Shown: positions 29,454 through 38,200 of the stretch, in pieces
Position numbering within the stretch: the first letter of the stretch is position 1
Layout of the letters: each line of letters begins with the position of its first letter
From: an archaeon
GTDB lineage: Archaea > Undinarchaeota > Undinarchaeia > Undinarchaeales > JALTGF01
DNA: 38,954 bases
Direction: 5' to 3'
NCBI GenBank assembly: GCA_027077325.1
Contig: JALTGF010000019.1
Location: 1-38,954, forward strand
Translations under genes and position numbers: made by a program
The notes under the pieces: generated by a model
Told to the model about the DNA's origin: nothing
Seen by the model: the letters and a program-made list of their open reading frames with translations, nothing else
The model's database searches: none

Positions 29454-31286
29454 TTAGTCCTTTAAGTAAAGGATGTCATCCCAGGGATGCCTGTAAAGTC
29501 CTTGTCTTAACCTGTACTGGTCAAGGATGTGCCCAATCATCCCGATGCTTCTCCCGAGAACAAAGAAAGCATTTAGATACCCTTCGTTGACAATTTCATT
29601 TATTTCCTCTTTTGTAAATTTCCCACAACTTTCAAACAAGTCAAGGAACAAAACTGCAAGGCACCCATCAACGTTTAGGATTAGATTCCCTTTCTTTGCA
29701 GTAGTTATTTTTTCAACCTTTAAGGCAAAGTCCAGATACTTTGTTTTCTTGAAGTGCTTTCGTGCATATTTTTTCAAAATTTCAACTCGCTTGTCAGGGT
29801 TTTTCACGCTTTTTATTCGGTGACCGATCCCAGGGATATAGATCCCTTTTGCTTTCATATCGTCTACAAACTCTCGAGGGGTCATCCTAGAATCAACTGC
29901 ATGCTTAAAGTAGCGGGCAGCATCATTCAATGCACCGCCAAATCTTGGTCCGATTGTCAATATTCCTGAGGAAAGAGCAGCAGTAATGTCTTTTCCAGCA
30001 CGTGCTGCCACAATTGCATTGTGCGCCCCTGAAACCGCAGGCCCGTGGTCAGCAGTGATCATTATTGTCATTTCAATGAACTTTGAGGCATATTTTGGAA
30101 GTTTTTTCTTAAACCAAAGCAATGAGATTACATCACCGATAGAATATCCCTTCTTAAAGAGGTCACTCATTAGAACATTATAATAAGTTGGCTCCTCTCC
30201 GCGATCGTCTGAAATTGAGGAGACAATATTAGTTGGCTTTCTTACTAATCCCTGCGCAATTGCTTTTTTGTAATCCATTGGAACCTTTGGGATTTCCATT
30301 GGCTCTTTTACTTCCTTGATTTTTCCTTGCTTCTTTAACTTATTGTAAACCATTGCAATTTTTTCGCCAAAATCATCAAAGGAATTTGGAACAACTGCTC
30401 CGGCTTTTTTTAGTGCTTTATTTTTAGCATCTGCAGTCTCAAGTTCTGAACTGGCTTTTGCACCAGCATGCCCAAACTGGACAGAGGTCTTAAAAACTTT
30501 TGCACAAGTTCCGGTTACCCACATTACTAATGGTTTCTTTATTTTTCCAGATTTTAGGGCATCCACAATTTTGTACTCTTCAAGTCCCCCAAGCTCGCCA
30601 AGACAAACAAGCATTTTTATTTTTGGATTTGCCTCAAACCTTAGCAAATGGTCAAGCAAAGTTGAACCAGGATAAACATCCCCGCCAATTGCAATACCCT
30701 CGTAAATGCCATCAGAGTTTCTTGCAATAACATTTAGCATTTCATTTAGCATCCCGCCAGATTTTGAGACAAAACCAACAGAGCCAGGCCTGTAAAGTTT
30801 TGAACCAATTATGTTTTCAATTGTCCCTGCAGCATTTCCAATTTTAAACCTGCCCGGAGCAATGCCGCCAACTGTCGCAGGCCCAATTATCACTTTTCCA
30901 AGTTTCTTTGCTTCTGCTGCAAGAATTCGCTCTTTTCTTTCTGGAACTCCTTCCGCAATTATTGCAATTGTTCTTATGCCCTTCTTTTTAAGAGCACTCA
31001 TCGTTGTTGGAAATGCCGACCTGAAAGATGAGAAGTTAATCACAACATCTGCATTGGAATGCTTTTTCACAGCTTCATCCAAGGTTTTATACATAGGAAT
31101 CAAAATTTCCTTTTTCCCAAAAAAGGCCTTCACATATCCCGCGCGATTTGGATTTATGACACAAGCAACACTTGGTGTTTTTCTTTTGCAGACATAATCA
31201 AAGTCAAGCATTCTTTGGATTGCTTTTTTCTGATTTCCAAACACAATTGCTTGCGTTTTTTCATTAAAGAGTTCATATGTGTTCAT
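29454..31286 (-). CDS. aclA: ATP-citrate lyase, large subunit (CoA ligase plus citrate synthase-like domain)
   Basis: The 610-aa subunit of ATP-citrate lyase, which cleaves citrate with CoA and ATP to acetyl-CoA and oxaloacetate. The N-terminal CoA-binding and ligase part (about 1-330) has KSGGMLNEMLNV and the phosphohistidine loop QFGHAGAKASSE with H273. The C-terminal citrate synthase-like domain (about 350-610) has ITADHGPAVSGAHN, GPRFGGAL and the GIGHRI catalytic histidine. The length matches the roughly 610-aa AclA of green sulfur bacteria (plant naming is reversed). Its ATG overlaps the aclB stop by 4 bp (ATGA), so the subunits are translationally coupled. Confidence 0.95.
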   Translation of the reverse strand: MNTYELFNEKTQAIVFGNQKKAIQRMLDFDYVCKRKTPSVACVINPNRAGYVKAFFGKKEILIPMYKTLDEAVKKHSNADVVINFSSFRSAFPTTMSALKKKGIRTIAIIAEGVPERKERILAAEAKKLGKVIIGPATVGGIAPGRFKIGNAAGTIENIIGSKLYRPGSVGFVSKSGGMLNEMLNVIARNSDGIYEGIAIGGDVYPGSTLLDHLLRFEANPKIKMLVCLGELGGLEEYKIVDALKSGKIKKPLVMWVTGTCAKVFKTSVQFGHAGAKASSELETADAKNKALKKAGAVVPNSFDDFGEKIAMVYNKLKKQGKIKEVKEPMEIPKVPMDYKKAIAQGLVRKPTNIVSSISDDRGEEPTYYNVLMSDLFKKGYSIGDVISLLWFKKKLPKYASKFIEMTIMITADHGPAVSGAHNAIVAARAGKDITAALSSGILTIGPRFGGALNDAARYFKHAVDSRMTPREFVDDMKAKGIYIPGIGHRIKSVKNPDKRVEILKKYARKHFKKTKYLDFALKVEKITTAKKGNLILNVDGCLAVLFLDLFESCGKFTKEEINEIVNEGYLNAFFVLGRSIGMIGHILDQYRLRQGLYRHPWDDILYLKD

Positions 31287-32515
31287 TTTTTCCTCAAAGC
31301 CATTGAAACAATTTTTGTCATATGTGTTTCAGGACCATAAACCTCAATTGGAACTTTTATTTCATCCCCAAGTTTTCTCATTTGAGCAAGGCCTTCTTTA
31401 TAATTTGGCCCACCGCGCCTTACATAAATTTTAACTTTAAGCTTTCTTAACTTTGGAGCAAACTCGTGAAGCGCCATGATTATTCCCTTAAATGTTTTTG
31501 CAACATCAGTAAAATTGGCAATACCACCACCAATTATGAGGATTTTTCCAGGCTTATTATCGCGAGTCATTAAATCAAGAACGGTTCTTGCATATTCATA
31601 AGTTTCCGCAGTGCTTGGGTTTCCACTGTATTCTCCATAATTTGCAAGCTCATTCCCATAACCAAGATCTGTTATAGTATCCGCATAAATGACACTTGCA
31701 CCTCCGCCGGCAACCAATGTCCAAATTTTTCCATGCGGGTTTAAGATTGTCAGCTTTAATGAGGCCCCGCTCTTTTCATCCATACCTTTTATATACTGCT
31801 CTTCCTTTGAGAAAGTTCTTCCAAATGGCACTGGAAACTCAATGTTTCCCCATTTTGACTGGTTTTCAAAAGCAGAGGTGTCATCAAGTTTTGCAACCAG
31901 GTCAAGAGGGATTATCTTTCCATTTTCAAATGCAAAAGGATTAATCTCGAGATAGGTAAATCCAAGATCCACATAAAAATTATAGAGTTTTTCAATAAAG
32001 TTAACAAGCGCTTCTTTATTTTCAATATTTGGAAGCTTAGACTTTACAAATTTTCTATTAAATTTCTCAAGTATTGGAATTCTTATTTCAATCACCTTAT
32101 TCCAATTCTCTTCAATGTTAATTCCGCCTTCCAAAGAGAAAAAGATTGAGTCATACTCTCGCGCAGATTTTATTGCAACATAGTATTCTTTTTTATGAGG
32201 CACAAAAGGTTCAATTAGGAAGTGAGTCAATTTTCCAGTAGCCTTTCCAATTTTGACTTCTTTCCCCATTTGCTGTTTTATAAATTTTTTTGCATCTTCA
32301 AAGGTTGCATTTAATAAAACAAGATTGTGCTTCCCTCTTTTTCCAAAAAGCTGGTCTGGTTTTACAACAAGTTTTTTATACCTAAGCCATTTGTGCTTTT
32401 TTGAGAGAGAATTTAGATTTGTTTTTGGAGTAACTAAGACACACTTTAAACCTAGGTGTAGGTACTTTGAAAGCAAATGCTTTGCATCATATTCACGAAT
32501 TCCTCTTTCTGCCAT
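31283..32515 (-). CDS. aclB: ATP-citrate lyase, small subunit (ATP-grasp)
   Basis: A 410-aa subunit with an ATP-grasp fold (about residues 1-240, MAERGIREYDAKHLLSKYL start, LEINPFAFENGKIIPLDLVAKLDD) that drives citryl-phosphate formation. A flavodoxin-like domain carries VAGGGASVIYADTITDLG, ELANYGEYSGNPS, IIGGGIANFTDVA and the end ETHMTKIVSMALRKK. These phrases follow the N-terminal half of animal ACLY closely and separate it from ordinary succinyl-CoA synthetase beta. AGGTG lies about 8-12 bases before the ATG. A perfect 12-bp inverted repeat overlaps the TATA region (32534-32562). Confidence 0.95.
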   Translation of the reverse strand: MAERGIREYDAKHLLSKYLHLGLKCVLVTPKTNLNSLSKKHKWLRYKKLVVKPDQLFGKRGKHNLVLLNATFEDAKKFIKQQMGKEVKIGKATGKLTHFLIEPFVPHKKEYYVAIKSAREYDSIFFSLEGGINIEENWNKVIEIRIPILEKFNRKFVKSKLPNIENKEALVNFIEKLYNFYVDLGFTYLEINPFAFENGKIIPLDLVAKLDDTSAFENQSKWGNIEFPVPFGRTFSKEEQYIKGMDEKSGASLKLTILNPHGKIWTLVAGGGASVIYADTITDLGYGNELANYGEYSGNPSTAETYEYARTVLDLMTRDNKPGKILIIGGGIANFTDVAKTFKGIIMALHEFAPKLRKLKVKIYVRRGGPNYKEGLAQMRKLGDEIKVPIEVYGPETHMTKIVSMALRKK

Positions 32516-32533
32516 TTATTTACACACCTGTTG

Positions 32534-32562
32534 AATCTAAAATATGGTTTATATTTTAGATT
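32534..32562 (-). promoter_or_regulatory. Perfect 12-bp inverted repeat at the aclBA promoter
   Basis: AATCTAAAATAT and its exact reverse complement are separated by 5 bp. On the minus strand the left arm supplies a TATA-like AAAATATAAACC about 31-42 bp upstream of the aclB ATG. The repeat therefore covers the promoter, the expected layout for a repressor site. No T-run follows, which argues against a terminator of the upstream gene. Confidence 0.5.
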
Positions 32563-32578
32563 TTGCATTATCGCAACC

Positions 32579-33190
32579 CTACTCTAAGTAAAGCTCATAC
32601 GCATGAGGACTATATAGTTGCATTCCGAAAATCGAGGAATATGCCTTTGAGGTCCCAATTATGAGAGTAATATTTCCTTTTAAGTCATATGGCACTCCAC
32701 TAAATAGGATATAACCAGAACGTTCTTCTCCAGGTGTTATATTTATCCCATTAAAAGTTCCACCACTATAATTATATTTTTGATTGGGGATTACTCGTAT
32801 AAAGGCATCTTCTTGCCTAAATGTTTCTAAGTCGTGGCCAGCATTTTTAACCCAGATGTCAGCCCTGAATTTTAATCCATCAGGAGTTTCAAACCAGCCA
32901 ACACGGAGTAGTTTTGTTTCAAAAAGCCCAAAATTGTTGCTCATATTTAGGTATTGGGAATTGTCTAAGTAAACTTGCTCGGGGTTTGGTTTTTCAACTG
33001 GCTTTGATTTATTAACAATAGCAGGTTCACTAGCATTGATTGGCGAACTTGGTTCAGTTTTAACCACTTGTGATTGTTCTTTAACTCCAAAATCATTTTT
33101 AAGCAAGTTAAAATGAACCGCAAAAAGCAGCAATGAAACTAGGATAATTAATGAGACAAGTAGAACAAATGAAACTTTAAGTTTACTCAT
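32579..33190 (-). CDS. Membrane-anchored extracellular protein, unknown
   Basis: A 203-aa protein with an N-terminal TM or signal-anchor helix (KVSFVLLVSLIILVSLLLFAV, about residues 5-26). A Pro/Ser/Lys-rich linker (about 38-72) follows, then a beta-rich domain (75-200). Several Asn-x-Ser/Thr sequons fit surface glycosylation. The domain reads like the immunoglobulin-like folds of DUF4352-type lipoproteins (strand pairs, TPGEERSGYILFSGVP), but I cannot assign it firmly. A TATA-like TTTAAATAC is about 25-34 bp upstream of the ATG. It lies upstream of aclB on the same strand with its own end 63 bp before it. Confidence 0.7.
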   Translation of the reverse strand: MSKLKVSFVLLVSLIILVSLLLFAVHFNLLKNDFGVKEQSQVVKTEPSSPINASEPAIVNKSKPVEKPNPEQVYLDNSQYLNMSNNFGLFETKLLRVGWFETPDGLKFRADIWVKNAGHDLETFRQEDAFIRVIPNQKYNYSGGTFNGINITPGEERSGYILFSGVPYDLKGNITLIIGTSKAYSSIFGMQLYSPHAYELYLE

Positions 33191-33313
33191 AATAATTGAT
33201 AAGGATTTTTAGTATTTAAAGTTTAATTGAAAAAACCGTCTTTAATAATCAGTTCAAAAGCCAATTAGAAACTTTAAATAGATTGAAGTGGATAAATTAA
33301 GTGAGAGGTTAGG

Positions 33314-34024
33314 ATGAATAATATTAAAAAACCACCATCTATAATTTTATCTTTAGACCTGCCAATTGAAAATGCTGTAAACCTTGTTAAAGATCTAAAA
33401 GAAGTCTCTGCTAAAATTGCAGCCCTAAAAGTCAGTTCATTGCAAGTGATGGAAGTAGGAATTAAGGGAGTTGTTTCAGAATTAAGGACTTTTACAGACT
33501 TGCCAATAATTTATGACCACCAGAAAGGCTGCACGGACATCCCTGCAATAGTTGAAAGGCAGGTAAATGCTTCTGCAGAAGCAGGCGTTGATTTTTTAAT
33601 AGCAGTTCCACAAGGCGCTGGGCCAAAAAGCTTAGAATCCTTTGTAGATGCTTGTAGGAAAAAAAGCGTTGAGCCGATTGTTTTGCTTGAAATGACACAC
33701 GAAGGCGCAAATGAGTACATAAAAGAAGACACATCCAAAAAGATTTTTGAGAAAGCCATTGAATTAGGAGTTAATTATTTTGTAGTTCCGGGAAATAAAG
33801 TAGAGAGCATACAGATGTATAAAGGATGGGCCGAAGAAACAGGCAGAGATATTAAGTTTATGAGCCCTGGAATTGGGGCACAAGGTGGCTCTGCAAAGGA
33901 AGCTGTGCGCGCCGGAGTAGATTACCCAATAGTAGGAAGGGCGATTTATCAAGCTGAAAAACCAATTGAAATAGTAAATAGGATGTATGTAGAATGCTTG
34001 GAGGGCTTTAATGGCAGGAAGTAA
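33314..34024 (+). CDS. pyrF: Orotidine 5'-phosphate decarboxylase
   Basis: Catalyses the last step of UMP synthesis (236 aa, TIM barrel). SLDLPIENAVNL gives the first barrel strand and LKVSS the next catalytic lysine. The Asp-Lys-Asp block reads IYDHQKGCTDIP, with spacing D-x2-K-x3-D instead of the usual D-x-K-x2-D. The phosphate-binding end is MSPGIGAQGGSAKEAV...VGRAIYQA, as expected for the family. It starts after GAGGTTAGG, a strong Shine-Dalgarno, with a TATA-like CTTTAAATAG about 33-42 bp upstream. It is the first gene of an operon with an unknown gene and pyrE (14-bp and 4-bp overlaps). Confidence 0.9.
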   Translation: MNNIKKPPSIILSLDLPIENAVNLVKDLKEVSAKIAALKVSSLQVMEVGIKGVVSELRTFTDLPIIYDHQKGCTDIPAIVERQVNASAEAGVDFLIAVPQGAGPKSLESFVDACRKKSVEPIVLLEMTHEGANEYIKEDTSKKIFEKAIELGVNYFVVPGNKVESIQMYKGWAEETGRDIKFMSPGIGAQGGSAKEAVRAGVDYPIVGRAIYQAEKPIEIVNRMYVECLEGFNGRK

Positions 34025-34631
34025 GTTTGACATTTTAATTAGTAGAATAAAACTTAAAGAAGCCATAGAAGAAGCTAGACTCGTTACGGAAACAGAAGTA
34101 AAGCAACTGATAAAAAATGTAGACCTTTCAAAAGAAGAAGCCAAACTAATTCTTGGAAAGGAGAGGTACAAAAAGGCAATAAAAACGAAAGTAATTGAAG
34201 ACGGATTGTTTGAGGATACCAAAAAGTACATTGATAAGAACTTACTAATTTCAGAAATTGCAAATTTAATTTTTGAGACATTAGAGAATATGACTTTTGA
34301 CGAAATGAAAGAGAGGGGGTATCTAATTTGCAGGGCTAGTAAAGTAGGCAAAGCGGAAAAAGCAAAGGGGGGAGGCCCCCCTGCACTCATAGAGTATAAT
34401 ACTGTAAAGGAACTTGTTAAATCCTCAATAAGAGAATTAAAGAAAAAAGACCCAAATGGGATACTAGTTGTAGGGATTCTCCCGTTTAACAAAAAAAGAA
34501 AAGTGATAGGAACTAGCGAAAAAATATTGGGGGGATACCTAATAAGTTTACTTCCTAGCGAAGTTAGGTATGGTGTTGTTGAAGATTTGGGATTTAAGAT
34601 ATATCAAGATTTAAAAACCGTAAAAATATGA
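34011..34631 (+). CDS. Unknown protein inside the pyr operon
   Basis: A 206-aa soluble alpha/beta protein. The N-terminal half is helical and highly charged (residues 1-95). The C-terminal half has strand-like segments (NGILVVGILPFNKKRKVIG, YGVVEDLGFKIYQDL) after a glycine/proline turn (KGGGPPALIEY). There are no metal, nucleotide or membrane motifs. Its ATG lies within the last codons of pyrF (14-bp overlap) and its stop overlaps the pyrE ATG (ATGA), so it is tightly coupled to both. A role in pyrimidine synthesis or its control is inferred from context only. Confidence 0.75.
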   Translation: MAGSKFDILISRIKLKEAIEEARLVTETEVKQLIKNVDLSKEEAKLILGKERYKKAIKTKVIEDGLFEDTKKYIDKNLLISEIANLIFETLENMTFDEMKERGYLICRASKVGKAEKAKGGGPPALIEYNTVKELVKSSIRELKKKDPNGILVVGILPFNKKRKVIGTSEKILGGYLISLLPSEVRYGVVEDLGFKIYQDLKTVKI

Positions 34632-35227
34632 CCTTTGAAAAAATCTTTTGGGACACAAAAGCAATCTCAATAAATATTGAGAATCCTTTTAAGCTTGCTT
34701 CTGGAAAATTAAGCCCAATTTATATTGACTGCAGAAAACTAATTTCATACCCGCAAATTATGGATTTAATTGCCAAGGAAGCCACACCAATCATAGAAAA
34801 AATAAATCCAGATGTAATTGCAGGCGGGGCAACCGCAGGCATTCCCTTTGCTGCGTGGATTTCAGCAAAAAAAGGTTTGCCAATGATTTATGTAAGAAAA
34901 GAACCAAAAGGGTATGGAAAAAATGCGCAGATAGAGGGTGTTTTAAAAGAAAATCAGAAAGTCCTTCTTGTTGAGGATTTAATTACAGACGGTAAAAGCA
35001 AATTGAACTTTATTAATGGAATTAGAAACACAGGGGCAATTGTTGAAAATTGCTTAGTAGTTTTTGACAGGGAGCAAGGCGGAAAAGAAACCTTAGAAGA
35101 GAATTTAGTTAAGTTGCACAGTTTAGCGACATTGTCTAAAACCCTAGGATATGGCCTAGAAAATGCATTGATTTCAAAAGAAGAGTTTGAGAAAGTTAGG
35201 GAGTGCTTAAAGAGAGAGTCCAAGTGA
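34628..35227 (+). CDS. pyrE: Orotate phosphoribosyltransferase
   Basis: Joins orotate to PRPP to make orotidine 5'-phosphate (199 aa), the substrate of the pyrF product encoded upstream. The type I phosphoribosyltransferase fold is complete: FKLASGKLSPIYIDCRKL at the N-terminus, VIAGGATAGIPFA, the flexible-loop motif YVRKEPKGYGKNAQIEG and the PRPP-binding motif VLLVEDLITDGKS (about 112-124). The ATG overlaps the stop of the unknown gene by 4 bp. The C-terminus converges with the beta-helix gene, 18 bp between stops. Confidence 0.96.
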   Translation: MTFEKIFWDTKAISINIENPFKLASGKLSPIYIDCRKLISYPQIMDLIAKEATPIIEKINPDVIAGGATAGIPFAAWISAKKGLPMIYVRKEPKGYGKNAQIEGVLKENQKVLLVEDLITDGKSKLNFINGIRNTGAIVENCLVVFDREQGGKETLEENLVKLHSLATLSKTLGYGLENALISKEEFEKVRECLKRESK

Positions 35228-35245
35228 ATAAGAGAGGAAACCTTT

Positions 35246-38200
35246 TTAATATACCCTGCGCTTAACAAGATATACCTGGAAGTAGAGCACAGATACAAAT
35301 ATTAGAACTGCAATTCCAAAAAGTAAGAGAATGGTGTAAAAAGAAACACCTGTTGGCTGTTCTTTGGTTGGCTCTACGACAGGAGTTGGTATCACTCTTT
35401 GCTTTTTTTCCACAACAGAAGGGATTATAAGGATAGTTGTATCCGAAGCTCCTACAAGGTTATTTGCATCCTTGCCAATTATAGTAAGCTTATAGTTACC
35501 GCTGCTTAGGGTATTAATCCCCTTTAGGTGTACTGAATAGTTTAAGGATTCACCGGGTGTTAATGACTTTGCGCTGGGAACAACAGAGTAGGTGATATTA
35601 TCAGGCAAACCAGTTACGGTTAAATAAACATCTTTTAGAGTCACTGAGTCTAAATTTTGAACTTCTACTAAGAAAGTTGAGTTAGTTGTATTTTCTGGGG
35701 ATGTCACATAAAATGTTGGACCAGTCCTAGCGCTTTCTGCTGCACCGCCCCCAGAGGAAGTTGAGGAGGAAGTTTTAGGAAGGGTATATGGGACTAGAGG
35801 TGCATAATCCCCACCAACAGAAATGTGCCCTTCTGATGTATAAGGAACCACATCACCAATTCCATCGCCATTTGTGTCAGTTCCATTATAATCGCTCCAG
35901 TAATTTCCTGCAATGTATGGACCACCTAAAATATTAGTGGAAGGTGTTTTTGTCACATTCCAATTGTTTTGGCCTTCAGCATCAGGATTGTAAGCATTTG
36001 TTTGATTATTATCGGCAATGTAGTTGTTATAAATTGTATTGTTGTATGATGAGTAAAATGTGTTATTTGCATAGAAATTGTCAAAGTCACCTGACAATGT
36101 TGGATGAGCACTATAAGATCCTATGAAAAGATGTACATACTGGTCACTGCTTACCCAGGAAGCTTTAGATGAATTAAAAGTGCCGTTTACTACCAAATGC
36201 CAGCGATTAGCAGAGTTATCCCAGTAATAACAACTGTAATTATACATTTCACCTATGTGACTTCTAGTTATTCTGAATTTTCCAGAGGTATCTGATGATG
36301 CTTTGAGTTTGTATTTTGCATAATTGTTTATTACAGCCCAGTATAGCTGATTATGACAACAATAATCCCTGGTTATATAAGTCACATGGTCTTCTGTCAA
36401 TTTATTCGGCACAACCTCAATGCCAAATTCTGGGTCTTCAACATTAGGGATACTTATGTTTGAGAAATCCACTTGAACATCAAAATCACCCCTAACAGCA
36501 AAATCAGATGCAAGAGCATATCCAGTACTTCCGAGAATATTATCTGTAATAGCAAAATGCGCCTTTCCAGGGGTAGTTACATTTATATCCGACAAAGCAC
36601 CAGTAAAACCTTGAACATATTCAGGGGTCCACTTTAGAGTATCTCCCTTTGAGGATGTATTTGTGAAGTTATCCGTGATATTGCTACTGGAGTTATAAAC
36701 GAATATTCCATAAGTGTTATTTGTCACATTGTTGTTGATTATTGTGTTATTACTTGAGAAGTATAACAGGATACCATATCCATTATCCAAAACAGTTTCA
36801 TTTGAGATTGTGTTATTATTTGAGGTGTGAAGGTAAATTCCAGCAAGAGTGTTGTTTACTTCTGTATTTTCAGACAAGGTGTTACCATTTGAAGCGTAGT
36901 ACAAGTAAACACCATTTCTTGAATTAGAACTGATGTAATTATTTTTAATCGTAGTGTTATTTGAGGAATCATATGCATAAACGCCGTCTAATGCATTAGA
37001 AGAGATTGTATTTCCCACCAAAAATGTGTTTTGAGAATTGATTAGGAAAACACCATCTTGAGAATTTGATGATATTGTACTTCCAGTTATGTTTATGTTT
37101 CCAGTGTTATTAAATAAGTAAATCCCATGGTGAGTGTTCAAATTGAAATCACTATTTGAAATTGTGACATTTTTGGAATTTATAATATTTAAGCCCTGAG
37201 AGTTATTCGATGAATCAACAGAGTCAATGACAGTATTGTTTGAGTAAAATATTTGGATTGGGTCGCCCCCAGAAGTATTCAAGTTTTTGAGCGTAAGATT
37301 GTTGGAATATGCTGCAATGATACATTTTGTGGGATTTGAATTTCCATCAAAAGTCACGCCAGAGGTATTAAGCAAGTAGTAGATAGGGAGGCCGTTTGCC
37401 CTGTTTGTGGTGTTAATGGTTTGATTATAATAAGTTAACTTATAACAATCAGAACATTGATAGTTGATAAAGATGCTATACCACCCATTATTATTAAATG
37501 AATTATTCTCAAACATATTTTTAGATGACCTGTACAATCTTACACCATAATCAAGGTTAGAGTTAATGGTATTGTTTAATACACGATTTTGAGCAGATGC
37601 ATCAAATGATATTCCAGACACATTGTTGGAGGATAATGTGTTGTTTGAGATATTATTATAGGATGACTGAGACCACAGAGCGATACCAGAACGATGGTTT
37701 GAATTGACGATATTATCAACAATATTATTATGTTGAGATTTTTTTAGTACAATCCCAGACTTTGACCTACTGTTGGCAACAACATTACCACTAACATTAT
37801 TGTAGTTTCCATAGGTAAATCGGATACCATACAAATTATATTCAACAGTATTATTTGCAATAAGATTATAACGAGATCCCCCCTGTAAGTATATACCCTC
37901 CTCAGAATTTGAGATGATTGTATTGTTTAAGATGACATTGTTATAACTGGGATTTACCCAAAATCCTTTGGAGTTTCCAGAAAACGTGTTATTGAAGATA
38001 TAAGAATTATGTAATGTGCCGTACCCTATTCCCTGCTTGTGGTTATTTGAAATGGTGTTATTTATGAGATTTAAGTGGTAGACACCATCAGTATAGATGC
38101 CTTCATGATGATTTGAACTTATATTGTTATTATCAGCAGTGAGATCATGTACTCCTCCTTGTAAGTATATCCCTTGGTAACTATTGAGAACATTAGAATA

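Noticed and set aside
29454..32515. Succinyl-CoA synthetase alpha/beta pair
   Set aside because: The large subunit carries a citrate synthase-like C-terminal domain and the small subunit follows ACLY phrases, so ATP-citrate lyase fits better.
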